Below the pieces are notes generated by a model. It made no database searches. It saw nothing but the letters and a program-made list of their open reading frames with translations, and was not told the origin of the DNA. Shown in pieces: positions 1 to 11,865 of a stretch of 64,000 bases of DNA (the stretch's first letter is position 1; the number at the start of each line of letters is the position of its first letter). Made by a program: the position numbers and the translations under genes. The DNA is taken from positions 4,417,001 to 4,481,000 of the forward strand of contig NC_092648.1 of the NCBI RefSeq assembly GCF_032118995.1, given 5' to 3'. The stretch comes from Asterias amurensis (taxonomy: Eukaryota > Echinodermata > Asteroidea > Forcipulatida > Asteriidae).

Positions 1-239
1 GTTTTGTACCAATGATATATATCGGTATTGAGAGAGGCAGAGATTCAAGTGTTACTAATTTTGTCATGTTTATTTACGGTTTTGTTGGTTCACTTTAGCA
101 TTTATAGAAATGTTCATGATGTTATAGGTTACATCATTTTGGATGTTATTTTATACCATTAAACCAGTGCAGGCATTTTTTGATTACCTTGTTGTAAAAG
201 GTTCTGATTCTGTTGTTGTTATTGCCATTTTTCTGGACG

Positions 240-925
240 TTGTGCTACATGTAGAACACTGTATCCCTGTAAAATTCTGCAGATTGTGTTAATTGTAATA
301 TTCTGCAGGACGTGTTGTTTGTAATACTCCTGCAAAATGTGTTAATTGTATTATTCTGCAGAACACGCTGTTTGTATGATTCTGCAGAATGTGTCATTGT
401 AATGTTCAACAAAATGTTTTGTTTGTTATACTCTGCAGAATGTGTTGTTTGTAATATTCTGGTGAATGTGTTTTTTGTAATACCCTGCAAAATGTGTTAA
501 TTGTATTATTCTGCAGAACACGCTGTTTGTATGATTCTGCAGAATGTGTCATTGTAATGTTCAACAAAATGTTTTGTTTGTTATACTCTGCAGAATGTGT
601 TGTTTGTAATATTCTGGTGAATGTGTTTTTTGTAATACCGTGCAAAATGTGTTAATTGTCATATTCTGTAGAACGTGCTGTTTGTAATATTCTGCAGATT
701 GTGTTCTTTGTAATGCGCTGTCAAATGTGTCAATTGTAATGTTCCACAACATGTTTTGTTTGTTATACTCTGCAGAATGTGTTAATTGTAATGCTCTGCA
801 GAAAGTGTTGTTTTTAATTGTTGGTGTTTGCACAGTGTGCTGTGTAAAAACTCTACAAAATTAATTGGGTTGTATATTTATTCTGAAGAATGTGTCATTT
901 GTAAAGTTCTGCAAAATGTCTTGCG
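240..925. repeat. 26-bp satellite with a 156-bp higher-order unit
   Basis: Monomers of about 26 bp follow the pattern TGCAGAATGTGT-(T)GTTTGTAATATTC. A block of six monomers starting at about 331 recurs almost unchanged at about 487, giving a 156-bp higher-order period. Many monomer borders form CTGCAG. Open frames here are repeats of the monomer, not genes. Confidence 0.9.
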
Positions 926-1719
926 TGTGAAATTGTGCAATATGTCCTGCTAGAAAAAAACAATCTTTAGACTGTTGTTTGAACAGATAACTACCTTATA
1001 ATATTTCTGCCAAATTTACGACAGAACTTTGTTCAAGTCAAGTTGGGTTAATCCAGTATATTTTAATGGCTAACCATTGCATCATTAGTTGCCTATCTCA
1101 GGGCACGTTCAGACGATTTGTTACCCAGGATTTAACCTTTTGGTGTTGACCTTGCAGAATGGTGTCAATGGGAGACTTTTGGATGGTCCTTTTTCACAAT
1201 TCTTGCCAGTAGTGCCCATGCTCAGACCTACGCACGCTATACTGAGCATGTGCACACACACACTTAGAGCCGCAAAAAAGGAGCAATATGTCTGCTGCCG
1301 CCAGCATCTCAAAAGTCTCCAATTAACATAAAGTGTGGCTATTGTTGTTTGTACTCATTTGCAATGTACGTTCTAATTCTGTGTGGGTTAGTGATGAGAA
1401 ATTTCAGAATGTCATCCGAGTTCAAACTCCTTTATGTACGTCTGGTGAAAAAAAAAAAGCTGTTGTTTTCTTCTGAAATTTAGAGCATGATTGATCTGCT
1501 TTACTAGCACTGGGGATACTGTCCACACAAGCTCCTTGAATTGTGTAACTCAAGTAGTTTCCAAAGGGTTATTTATTTCAACAGACCTTTTATAATACAG
1601 ATCTTATTTTCAGACCTTTTTTTGTCAGCAATAACTCTCACTCACCCCTTGTGTATATATAACTATCAACCAAATTGACCTTTGACATGATTGCAAATGG
1701 TTCATTAAATGGAGTGTAC
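926..1719. other. AT-rich intergenic stretch, nothing recognised
   Basis: No gene, RNA or named repeat could be supported. The open frames at 1089-1331 (+) and 1121-1312 (-) overlap each other and look incidental. Confidence 0.5.
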
Positions 1720-1793
1720 ATCTTTGGTAATTACTCCAAAATTAATGACCATAACAATTTTACTTAATAGGTAGCACTGAAGCTGTTGATAAT
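1720..1793. repeat. Direct repeat left of the MITE (about 74 bp)
   Basis: It starts ATCTTTGGTAATTACTCC and ends GAAGCTGTTGATAAT, and recurs at 2048-2112 with about 80% identity and a small deletion. It resembles the left end of the TTAA-flanked family A. Confidence 0.75.
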
Positions 1794-2047
1794 GGGTGCA
1801 TTCGATTAGCTTCCCGGGGTCGACCCCAGTCTGCCCCCGGTACGTTTGAATAGCTTTGTCGTCATTCCAGGGGGCTCATCCGGGTCAGCCCCAAGTGCCC
1901 TGCTTGTGGAGTGGGTCACTTTGGGGTGGCCCGAGGTGCATGACATCAGCACGAGAGGGCGAGTGTAATGGTTCGATTAGCTCTTGTCAGGGGCTCGCCC
2001 AAGTGAGCACTGCGGCGTCGACCCAGGGAAGCTAATCGAACGCACCC
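1794..2047. mobile_element. Foldback MITE, GGGTGCATTCGATTAGC family, copy 1
   Basis: Terminal inverted repeats GGGTGCATTCGATTAGCTTC and the complementary end at 2047. The interior carries paired GGGTCGACCC-like and CCAAGTG segments. The element is 254 bp with no coding capacity, and it sits exactly between two copies of a 66-75 bp direct repeat. Confidence 0.8.
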
Positions 2048-2113
2048 ATCTTTGGCTATTACTCCAACATTAATGACCATAAAAACTGACTAGGCCTGAA
2101 GCTGTTGATAATG
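2048..2113. repeat. Direct repeat right of the MITE (66 bp)
   Basis: It starts ATCTTTGGCTATTACTCC immediately after the MITE end and runs to GCTGTTGATAATG. From here the sequence continues into a longer element-like region to about 2500 that shares its right part with the copies at 17319-17684 and 35797-36180. Confidence 0.75.
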
Positions 2114-2279
2114 TATACAATTTGGAGAAACAATTCCCTTCAAAGGAATTTGGTTTTTAGAGAAAGGATTCAAACACATTTCAATCTGAGAAACATTTCT
2201 GCATGAAATGTTTCTCAGATTGTGTATTCCAATTACAGATAATTCTTCCTGTGTGGACATAATTGCTCCGGTTTTTCAG

Positions 2280-2500
2280 CTATATCTCAAAAACTCTACC
2301 ACCTTTTTAAAGCAATCGCACAACATCGGTAAACAGCTTGTCCAAAGGCCCAGACTTCGTGTATCACACTTTGTATATAAAATAACAAACCTGTGAAAAT
2401 TAAGGCTCAATCGGTCAACGGAGTCGGGAGAAAATAACGGGAAAACACACCCTTGTTTCCACATGTTTCGCCGTGTCATGTATGTATATCTACATTTGTG
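2280..2500. mobile_element. Partial copy of the 'CACTTTCGGTAA' family C
   Basis: The order of CAGACTTCGTGTATCACA, AAATAACAAACCTGTGAAAA, ATCGGTCAACGGAGTCGGG and TTTCGCCGTGTCATG matches the family C copies at 17.3 and 35.8 kb. The TTAA-flanked ends are not preserved. Confidence 0.65.
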
Positions 2501-2637
2501 AAGGATTCAATCAAATTGTTCCTAAAACCATAGGTAAACTTTGCCTTTGAATGTAATAACACTACCAATGGTCATTGATCTCGAAGGATGATCGTATCAA
2601 ATTTGACCTGTATACAATTTGATGTAAAACGATGAAT

Positions 2638-3368
2638 ATTAAAGGCACTGGACACTATTGGTAATTACTCAAAATAATTGTTAGCATAAAAACTTACTTG
2701 GTTACAAGCAATGGTGAGCTGTTAATAGACGTGAGAAACGGCTCCCTCTCAAGTGATGTAGTTTTTGAGAAAGAAGTAATTTCTCACTAAAATATTTGAA
2801 TTGAACTCGAGACCTCAGGTGAGGTCTCAAATTCAAGGCATCTGAAAGCACACAACTTATGCGACAATGGTGTTTTTCTTCCATTATTCTCTCACAACTT
2901 CGACTACCAACCGAGTTCAAATTTTCACAGGTTTTTTATTTTATGAATATTTTGAGATACACCAAGTGAGAAGACTGGTCTTTGACAATTACCAACACTA
3001 TTGGTAATTTTCAAAGACCAGTCTTCTCACTTGGTGTATCTCAACATATGCATAAAATAACAAACCTTTGAAAATGTTGAGCTTGATTGGTCGTCGGAGT
3101 TGCGAGATAACTATGAAAGAAAAAACACCCTTGTCACACGAAGTTGTGTGCTTTCAGATGCTTGATTTCGAGACCTCAAATTCTAAATCTGAGGTCTCAA
3201 AATCAAATTTGTGGAACATTACTTCTTTCTCGAAAACTATGGCACTTCAGAGGGAGCCGTTTTTCACAATGTTTTATACTATCAACCTCTCCCGATTACT
3301 CGTCACCAAGTGAGGATTTATGCTAATAATTATTTTGAGTAATTACCAATAGTGTCCACTGCCTTTAA
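2638..3368. mobile_element. Head-to-head dimer of TTAA family A forming a giant palindrome
   Basis: Two copies of the family A foldback element face each other, at about 2640-2995 and 2996-3366. The outer ends are intact (TTAAAGGCACTGGACAC, and GTGTCCACTGCCTTTAA). The inner ends have lost the GTGTCC terminus and meet at ACCAACACTATTGGT. The arms share a TTTCAAAGACCAGTC inverted junction. A single TTAA pair bounds the whole, so it may have moved as one unit. Confidence 0.8.
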
Positions 3369-3369
3369 T

Positions 3370-4276
3370 GTACAAGAATCCTAGAATGGGGAATACTGGT
3401 GTTTTAATTATGTATTGTTGGACTTGCCTCTGCACAAGTCACTGCCATTCATATGATATGTATAACAACACTACTGCAGACACTCCCTAGCAGGAGGTCT
3501 CCATAAAATAAAATTATGCAGTCAAACATCGAGGCGTGGGCAACGTCTCAAATTCCACATTCCTATCAGAAATTTTGATCTGAACTACTGGTTAAAAATA
3601 AATCTCTTTTCATTTGTTAATGATGTGCAAAATATAATTCAGAATTGAGAAGAGGGTGTCGCTATGCTCACCGTAGTTACAGCTCCCTCTCTATGAATTT
3701 CATGTCCTGTAGATTTCTTTTTAAAGGGTTTGAGTACTTTTTGTATGACGCAAGACACTAACATCCACAGATTAACGTTAAACTTAAACGGTTTAAAGAT
3801 AATAATGGTAGAAAGCTTCCCTTAAAAAATGTCTTGCTGGGGTGCTGTAGTTTTGAGATGGAGTAGTCAAAACAATGTCACGAAAATAATTTTGTCCTCA
3901 GTGAGACTAAAATTAGTTTAGCACGTACGGCGGATTTCAACGACTCCTGAAAACGTTGCTGATCCATAGAGCAATATTTCATCTGGTCTCTTATTAACTT
4001 ACGACAACTATAGACCTTTATCGCACTGTCACAATCTTGGTCATGCATGTTCTGTGTGTCCAAAACAGTAATGAATGCTAACATTCATTGTGCAAACATG
4101 GCACCAGACTATTATTTCGTCCAGCCTCAGTTTGGTTACAAATGATATGGAGTGGAGTAAAATCGAGATGGCCACACTTTCCGTGGTGCCTTTTGGAAAA
4201 TTTTAATTGAGAGTCACATGTTCCTTCTCACACCAAAATTTCCTTTATGCCATGACACACCAAGAATATTTTAAAG
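3370..4276. other. Intergenic stretch without recognised features
   Basis: AT-rich unique-looking sequence; no coding signal in either strand above background. Confidence 0.45.
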
Positions 4277-4429
4277 GCGAAGTTTACCTTTGGTTTGTGG
4301 GGCCTTCCCATTGTTTTAATCGTATATAACTGTAGATATATACAACAAAACTAACCGGTGGAAATTTCATTAATAAAGGTAGTAGCATTTTTGAGATAAT
4401 GCCGAATATCAGCCTACGATTTAACCAAA

Positions 4430-4602
4430 CCCTTCCTAACTTAGGATTAATCTTAGGACTTAGGATGAGTTAAGTTCTGTATCCAAAGATTCTAGGACGC
4501 ATTGAACCCATCCTACATAAGTTAGGACAAGTAAAAGGACGAGTTACTCGTCCTAACTCAAGTAAGACTAGTCTTAACTCTTTGTGAAATCCACCCCTGG
4601 AG
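4430..4602. mobile_element. Palindromic family D (TTAGGACTAGTCC), degraded copy
   Basis: Repeated CCTAACTTAGGA, GACGAGTTACTCGTCC and CTTTGTGAAATCCACCCC mark this as family D. The left end is eroded. Confidence 0.7.
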
Positions 4603-4764
4603 TCAGTGAATGACTAGTACACATACATTTGCTGAACTCAGAAAATTGTTGGCTAGCCAAAACAGGTGACCCAAGTGCCAAGTGATGTTTTACTGATGGT
4701 GACTGCCCCTGGTTCCCTGCTCATTTCTGATCAGCAAGCACATTATATGTGTTACTGTTTTTGA

Positions 4765-4880
4765 AACTCGGTAAATAGTTGATGGTCCGACGTTTTCGAC
4801 CTTAGCAGAGTCTTTCTCAAAGGCTATAGAGGAGTTGAAGCTCTTTACAGTTTGGACACCTTCCAGTCACAAAGGTAAGC
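4765..4880. repeat. Dispersed repeat containing GACGTTTTCGACC...AGTCTTTCTC
   Basis: On the opposite strand this reads as an 'AAGACTCTGCTAAGGTCGAAAACGTC' type motif (AAGACTCTGCTAAGG then TCGAAAACGTC), seen at ends of dispersed elements in invertebrates. A degraded relative lies at about 17107-17220. The parent element is not identified. Confidence 0.35.
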
Positions 4881-5520
4881 AGTCAGACAGTACGCAAATA
4901 TTCTTCTTGTATAGGAATTTATTGTTAACCTTCCCCCAAATAATTATTAAACACCCTTAAACTTAATGTATCTACATTATATAACCTTCAGAAGAAAACA
5001 AAAATGGCTGCACATCCAATGTGCAGATACATAATACATAGCATATTTTTACACAAAGTCATATATACTTCTGTTTGGGTATTTATTTATTTGATTTTTT
5101 TTTTATTATCCATTTTTGATGAACTCTCTTTTTAAAAAATAATTATATCTTCAAGTCATTTTCAATTTTTATGAAAAATAGTTCGATTAGATTACACTGC
5201 TAGAGATACTGAATAATATTCTTCAGCTGACAATGAGAATACAGGCTGCTTTGCCTTATGGCACTAAGTTCCCTAAGTAGACTAGACTTGATTCAAGTCC
5301 CATTCTTGTGTGAGAGGGTCCCTAAGCTATTGCCTCAACTCACTATGAAACAACCCGTAGCCTACAGTACAGTGCGCGCTCGCCGTCAAATTGTGGTCCC
5401 GAGAATGCGTAACAGGTTTTGGAATGCAAAGCAGCACAAAACAGTAGCTTTCTGGGGATGTCACGGGATTGGGACTTGAGTCAAGTCTATAAGTAGACTA
5501 GCATACTAAACAATCAAGCC
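4881..5520. other. AT-rich intergenic stretch, no feature supported
   Basis: Only incidental short open frames. An inverted pair around GGGACTTGAGTCAAG is present near 5470 but without element ends. Confidence 0.4.
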
Positions 5521-5524
5521 TGGA

Positions 5525-5650
5525 ATTACACCCAGGCAGCCTCTGCCCCCATTGCCCCTGGTGGTGCCCCTTCAAAAGTTTGCCATTAACTTTAAGGTTT
5601 TCGAATTGAAGTTCCCTTTTCGAAATGAAAGCGGCCTTGCCCTTTCAAAG
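5525..5650. repeat. Repeat family H fragment (GGTGCCCCTTCAAAAG)
   Basis: It shares GTGCCCCTTCAAAAGTTT and related GGGCAAGGC...AAAGGGCAC phrases with fragments at 11.35, 14.0, 15.05, 16.85, 19.2, 19.7, 21.2, 26.95, 30.3 and 34.2 kb. The full element is unknown. Confidence 0.55.
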
Positions 5651-6224
5651 ATGAAATTCCAGGCCTGTTCCAATGTATTGTGTCCTCCCCCCCCAAGAAA
5701 TACACCATCAACATGCTGCCGTCATCTTTGTAATGTTTCCCGTATACCATAGTGATAATGACTACCAATTCCTGCCATACCATAAAGGGGGCCAGACTAC
5801 TGTCCATCAACACTCGATTTGGTTCTATAGACCTTTCTATTTTGCGATGTCACAAAACTTTCTGTATCCTGCCACCACTTTTTCATTCCTTTTTTTGCCA
5901 ACCTAGGTTGGAAAAATGGGAAGCCATAAATGAAAAGCGAAAACAGACAGCCAGTTTGTAGCAATGTGACACAATAGAATTTGATGGAAACAAAGCAACC
6001 AATCATGGGATGTATTTTGATTGAACGTTTTCATAAATGTTGAATTTAGACACAACATCTGTGAACATGATGAAACGTTTTGCTAGCAACATGGTTTGTT
6101 TTTCAACAATAGAAAGGTCTACTCATTTGACATTGCAGGAATCCAAGATGGCTGCACCATACTGAAGACTACATTTTATATATTAATAACTTCTAAAAAA
6201 GAAAACTGCTGAATTAACCACCAA

Positions 6225-6365
6225 TACAACATGAGCTCAATTTCATAAAAGCTTTCGCTATTTTTTTTTTCTGCTAAGCAAACCTTAGCAGGGTACCAGT
6301 CTCCAATGATAAACATTACATGATAGTTTGGCTGGTGACCTGTTTCTGCTAAGCAGGAATTATCT
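6225..6365. mobile_element. Foldback family E2 (TGCTAAGCAGAAAC)
   Basis: TTTCATAAAAGC...TTCTGCTAAGCA on one side and TTTCTGCTAAGCAGG on the other, with the internal GGTACCAGTC/GGTGACC pair typical of this family. Confidence 0.6.
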
Positions 6366-7810
6366 ACGCTTGTTTTGATCATGACAGCTATATGAAATTA
6401 AGCTCGGTTTACAATTCAAAACGAGGTGCATTTTCAATGGGCTTATCCAGCCATGTTATCAATCTGAAAGGTCATTATGAGTAACTTGCATAATACATGT
6501 TCTTATACAGCCGCAGGACTTCAGACTGCCACATTCTTCATTGAGCGAATGCAAAACAACGCTAGACAGCAAAGATTTAACTCATCTTGGAAAACTTTGC
6601 GAGCGACTTCACTTCCAAATGATGCATGAAGGTATGTAGGCATTTAAACATCAGGGCTTTCGCTTTACTCATGCAAAAATATTATGTGTTCATTACAAAG
6701 GCTGATTTGGGGCCCTGGGCCCAAATTTCATAGAGCTGCTTATCCCTTTAGAGACCATAGCGACCGCAAACAGCTTGTACCAAAATGCTTGTAGTGGCCG
6801 CAAAAGGCATTGCACTTGATGTGATGCGCGACATTGAATGAAAAATGTCATCAGTGATACTTGGCAATGCATAAATGCAATCAAATTTTTGCGATTTTCA
6901 TTAGCAGTTTACAATTAGAAACTACATGTGTAGTTTGTTAATGCAGGTTTTATTCAATTTATTTTAAGACTGTGACTTGATATAGATTTGATCAGATACA
7001 GAATTTATTAGCTTTTTATTTTGTTTTTCTCCCAATTCAGCCAACAAAACCACATAAATTATTTAATATATTGTGTGAAAAAAAACAAATGAATTTAACA
7101 GGGGACACAATTTATGTTGATTTATAAATCAAAGCTTGTACTACAAAAAGACAAATTTACACTATTTCAAGAATTAGAAAGAAACATTCAATTGCAAAAG
7201 AAAATATGAAGAATAACAATTAAAAAGAATTTACATTTCATTAATATAATATGTAAAACCAGCAGCACCAACTGAGTTTAAAGTCAATAACATTTGGTAA
7301 AGTAACCTGTCTATGTTGTCAGCAAAGGTGGTTAAATTATTCAAGGTTAACAAAATGTTTATTCATGATTATTCATGATGTCATCCATTAAGCCCCGCCC
7401 ACCATAGCAACGCATAGCAACACATCACAGCAAACCTAATGGCAGCAGGGGTGTGTAAAATGGCCAGTGATCAACCAATGGCAAGTTCAACCAAAACAGT
7501 TATTGGTTACGACTGCAAAAACGCACCCCAGTGGTCCACGTTCTTACAGGATTAAACTTGTCAAGACTTTTAAGCATGCTGTCACAGTTGTGATTAGTTA
7601 ATGCAATGGAGTGGAAGGAGCCTAATGGATTAGAGTATTATTAGTCTTAGTTCAAGACACTATTTATCATCACAGTTCGTGGTACACAAACCATTCAATG
7701 GATGCATAGTATAACAAACAACATAAGAACGTCTTGTGCCAAGACAAGGGTTCTTATCACTGCAACTAAACTGTTCTTGTTAATGTTCATTTCACTATCA
7801 ACAATCAGAA
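6366..7810. other. AT-rich intergenic stretch, little recognised
   Basis: The only structured portion is about 7360-7560, which contains CATTAAGCCCCGCCC and resembles part of the small element nested at 41.1 kb. No coding sequence is supported. Confidence 0.4.
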
Positions 7811-7814
7811 AAAG

Positions 7815-7827
7815 CCCCCCCCCCCCC

Positions 7828-7859
<32 letters not shown>

Positions 7860-7869
7860 AAAAAAAAAG
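7815..7869. repeat. poly(C) then poly(A) low-complexity tract
   Basis: Thirteen C then nearly uninterrupted A. It creates spurious Lys/Phe-rich frames on both strands. Confidence 0.9.
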
Positions 7870-8518
7870 AGGAACTCTTGCAACTTAAATTAGTAATCAT
7901 GTCGAATGCTAGGTATCAATGGTAGCGTAAAACCCACCATACAGGAAAGACGCCATTTTAACATCCAAGTTAAATTTTGAAAATAATCAGGGATATCCCA
8001 CGAAGCAAGAGTGTACCATGCAGTTTTTGGGACACTTTTTTCCTCAAATATAAATATCTGTAGCCCATAAGCTACACAAGTTCCCACGATAATTCATAAT
8101 ATAGTATTTGTTATAAATTAACAATCATTCACATAGACTTGGCCATTATAAACACAAGCATGATTATTTCATTCGCAATCAAATATTTTAATTCATTTGG
8201 TTTGAACATTGCATGGTTAACGGGACTACACGTACATGTACATTAGCTTAAGGTTTTGCCTGATCCACAATGTGTACAGATTTTGCTAGACAAGGTTCTT
8301 ATATTTTGAAAATTGTACAAGGGGCAGAAAAAAGAGTTTTGGAACCAAGATCAATTCATACACAAAGGCATAGGATCCATGGGGCGGGGGCAACTTCGGG
8401 CAAAATAGTGGGGGGAAATTAGACAGAGCAAGAGAAAAAAGCAAAGCAAAGAAGACTGTTATCCAGTATTACAAACTTGTTTATCAGGGTAGCATTTTGG
8501 TTCAATCATCCCCTCACC

Positions 8519-8556
8519 ACCCCCCCCCCCTTAACCCCCCCCCCCCCAAAAAAAAA
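8519..8556. repeat. C-rich then A low-complexity tract
   Basis: Runs of C interrupted by TTAA, then poly(A). The sequence from 7900 to 8780 around it shows no gene. Confidence 0.85.
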
Positions 8557-8787
8557 CACGCTCATATTTCACCTTAAAATACAATTCCCATTATATAGTG
8601 TATTGCGTTTCATGAAACTAAAAAATGTAATTTTTCAATAGAACAAGTTCAGTTTCCACGAACGCAGTGCTGAAAGAATGAACCAAAGTGCTTTAAATTA
8701 ACATAGTTTACCTTGAGTCACACAGAAGAAGAAAACAAAGATTACGGATTGTTCGGTTAACCAACTTAATCATACCAACCAAGCAGG

Positions 8788-8962
8788 GCCTAATTTCATA
8801 AAGCCTGAAAGAACAAAAACCTGCTAAGCAAAGAAAAGTATTGCTGAACAGAAACAGGTTACCAGCCAAAATTACATTAAATTTACATTGTTGTGACTGG
8901 TGCTCTAGTCAATTTTTGTCAAGCAGTATTTTCTGCTAAACAGCTTTATGAAATTGGGCCCA
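8788..8962. mobile_element. Foldback family E2, well preserved
   Basis: The ends GGGCCTAATTTCATAAAGC and TTTATGAAATTGGGCCC form the terminal inverted repeats. The interior has AACCTGCTAAGCA and TTTTCTGCTAAACAG. Confidence 0.75.
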
Positions 8963-9524
8963 GTTCATTTATATAATGTTTTCAGCTTTCCAATACAGGA
9001 ACAATCACAGGCACAAGAAGATACTTATTATAAAATGAAGAAAACAAATAATAATAATAATCTAGTTGAACCATACAGTATCTCCTACCAAAACAATAAA
9101 GAATTTCTACATCTTTGATAAGTCATAGTTATTATATATAAAATTAATTGATTCACATATATATACATGATAGAAATTTGCACATTAATTTTAGTAATGA
9201 ATGCCAAGTTATTGCCATTTACACTCTTTTTCCTTTTGTTTCCATATTTCACTTCAAGTCCATGAAGTCTCCAACTTAAAAGGAAATCATGAATAACAAT
9301 GACTGTAAACAAAAGATTTGACCCCGGGGCTGCTTGTGGTCACTTTCAAGGTTTGGGGGTTCGAGTCCCATCCATATAGTTTGACAAACTATATCATGTG
9401 GATAACTTGTGACAGGTACCTTTGCAAAGTGTGCGCTTTTAAACAATTGTGCGACTTTAACACCTGCTAGAAATATCACGCAAAACTGCAAACAATATGC
9501 CGCAATCAGGTTGGGATTTAATAA

Positions 9525-9605
9525 TAAGTCGTGACTAGCGTCGTAGTGGCGACTATTTGAGGTACGACTAGTCGAGTAGTAAATTTCACTAGTCGCCCAG
9601 GCCTA
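9525..9605. mobile_element. Fragment of a GTCGTGACTAGCG / CACTAGTCGCC element
   Basis: Internal inverted words GACTAGTCG and GTGACTAG repeat. Related sequence, interrupted by another insertion, lies at 40980-41215. Confidence 0.45.
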
Positions 9606-9863
9606 ATGGTTACACCTTGTGATAACAAACTGTAGTGTGAATGACCGCACAGCGACACACACACAAACGACCACACATGACCCACAGCCAAATCAAATAA
9701 ATGGATATAAACAACACTTAACTGTCTTGCTAGGGACGAACCAATGTATATAAACAGCACTTTATAACCATCTTGCTAGGGACGAACCAATTAAGATGCA
9801 TGAGGGTAGATCAGATTTGTGGACAATATTCACAAGAAATGTGTAAATTGTAGATGTTATGAC

Positions 9864-10249
9864 TTAAAGGCAGTGGACACTATTGGTAATTACTCAAAAT
9901 AATTATTAGCATAAAACCTTACTTGGTAACGAGTAATGGGGAGCTGTTGATAGTATAAAACAATGTGAGAAATGGCTCCCTCTGAAGTAACATAGTTTTC
10001 GAGAAAGAAGTAATTTTCCATGAATTTGATTTCGAGACCTCAGATTTAGAAATTGAGGTCTCGAAATCAAGCATCTGAAAGCACACAACTTCGTGTGACA
10101 AGGGTTTTTTTCTTTCATTATTATCTCGCATGTTCGACGACCAATTGAGCTCAAATTATCACAGGTTTATTATTTTACGCATACGTTGAGATACAGCAAG
10201 TTAGAAGACTGGTCTTTTGACAATTACCAATAGTGTCCAGTGTCTTTAA
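9864..10249. mobile_element. TTAA family A foldback element, full length
   Basis: TTAA then AGGCAGTGGACACTATTGG at the left and GTGTCCAGTGTCTTTAA at the right. Inside are AACGAGTAATGGGGAGCTG, GGCTCCCTCTGAAGTAAC and a central hairpin GAGACCTCAGATTTAG / AATTGAGGTCTCG. TTAA target sites are typical of piggyBac and Kolobok transposons, so this is probably a non-autonomous relative. Confidence 0.85.
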
Positions 10250-10254
10250 ACGTG

Positions 10255-10503
10255 TTAAAGGCATGGCATACCTTTGATTTTTGGAACTGTTTGATTGTAA
10301 GAATCCTATATAAATGGAGATAAATACAATAAAACTAAAGAACTGTTTCTCCGATTTAATTTTTTTTAATCCCTCTCTCTTTCAAAGGAATTGTTTCTCT
10401 CAGTGTTATACATTTAAAGGAACAGCTGCAGTGCTTCTTAGGAAGGAAGTTTTGTTGGTTATAAATGTTTTGAGTGATTACCAAAGGCATACCTTCCCTT
10501 TAA
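10255..10503. mobile_element. TTAA-flanked family B element
   Basis: TTAAAGGCATGGCATACCTT at the left and AAGGCATACCTTCCCTTTAA at the right form imperfect terminal repeats. It begins only a few bases after the family A copy. The frame at 10314-10562 is incidental. Confidence 0.65.
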
Positions 10504-10740
10504 GCATATTTGACTTTGTAATATTAGCTCCTTTACCATCAAAAACTGGACAGAAAATATGATAAACAACTTATTTATTCCCTTCTTCCATTCTCAATTT
10601 TTATTTCAGATGCTGTAAAAGATCTGACAAAAGTATCTTATACACTGTACCCATGAAAGAACCCATTCTAAAAGCAGTGAGGACGTCTGTTTTTCTCAGC
10701 AAATAACCGGGTAAGGCACAATAAGTTGGTCATGAGATCT

Positions 10741-10958
10741 GGGCCCAATTTCATGGCTCTGCTAACTGCCGATTTCTGCACTTACGATGCCGAATTTCTG
10801 CGCTAGCTGTGTAAGCGAAAAGAATGCCTAGTAACATTGAGTACCCAAGCCAAAATTCCCCGCTAACTTGTGAAATACGCTTGACGTAAGCGTAGAATTC
10901 CCTGCTTCCGTAAGCGTCGATTCTTTACTTACGGTAAGCAGAGCCATGAAATTGGGCC
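10741..10958. mobile_element. Foldback family E1 (GGGCCCAATTTCATGGCTC)
   Basis: Perfect-looking terminal inverted repeats GGGCCCAATTTCATGGCTCT and AGCCATGAAATTGGGCC. The interior pairs TTCTGCGC/GCGTAGAAT words, so the element folds along most of its length. Confidence 0.85.
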
Positions 10959-10959
10959 A

Positions 10960-11340
10960 AGCTTTTAGTCTTATGTGATTTAACAAACTAACAGTCAGCT
11001 ACATGTATCTGTTTTAATTATTACAAGAATAGGGACATGTTGCATGCCTGTGAAATGAATACTTATAATTTATCTAGACCTGTTCATTGAGTTACACATT
11101 TCAATAGTTTTTGTGAGCCGCCTTGAATATATTAGATTTCACGATCGGATTGCGATATGGCCAAATGTACAGGATAGGTAGATGTTTAGCGACAAGCCTG
11201 CAGACAATTTGTATTGTGTTAACTCCAAAACTGAATTATATTCACTTATTTATTATTTTTTAAAGCTTCCCTCATGATCTCTCTCTCTCTCTGTTAATAC
11301 AGTTCTTGCTAATTTTATTACTGTATATTGGCGATCGCAG
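10960..11340. other. Intergenic stretch, nothing recognised
   Basis: AT-rich with a short CT-microsatellite at about 11280-11292. Confidence 0.4.
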
Positions 11341-11430
11341 ATTCAGGCCTGTATGGTTTATTTTTGAAAGGGCAAGGGCACCAAGGCATTTTCTACTTGG
11401 TAAAGGGCACCCTACAATGTATGAGGAAAT
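11341..11430. repeat. Repeat family H fragment
   Basis: TGAAAGGGCAAGGGCACC and AAGGCATTTTCTACTTGG match the fragments at 14.0 and 19.2 kb. Confidence 0.6.
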
Positions 11431-11865
11431 TGACTATTCTCAAAAACAAAAATGAATACCCCCCCCCCCTTCTCCTACAATGTACTGAAACAGAAATAAA
11501 GAGTTTATTTTAAAAGTAAAAGCTCAATTTACAAACACCAAAGTCCGAGAATGAGAGAAAAGAACGGAGAGGCTGTGGATCCTGGTCTCGTGTTGTCAGG
11601 TCCCTTTGGTAGTCAAGTCTGTCGACCGAGTCTCCCTTTTGATGCTTATCGTTTGGTCGGACTATTTTTCAAACGACCGTCCCGCTAGTGGCTGAATGGA
11701 CTACTCCCTAAAGAAACCAAAACCAAAAAATATGTAGAAAATTAGTTTAAAACAAAATAAGAATGTTTGGTGATAATATTTACAAATATTTACTTGTCCC
11801 TTTGTGTTATCGCTCCATGTGCTCAAAATCAACAGATAGCATTAGCAAAGGCTAGCGTATACAGA

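Noticed and set aside
240..925. Regular spaced repeats that could suggest a CRISPR array
   Set aside because: There are no unique spacers; the repeats are contiguous 26-bp monomers in eukaryotic DNA.
7695..7893. Lys-rich and Phe-rich frames
   Set aside because: They are produced by the poly(A)/poly(C) tract.
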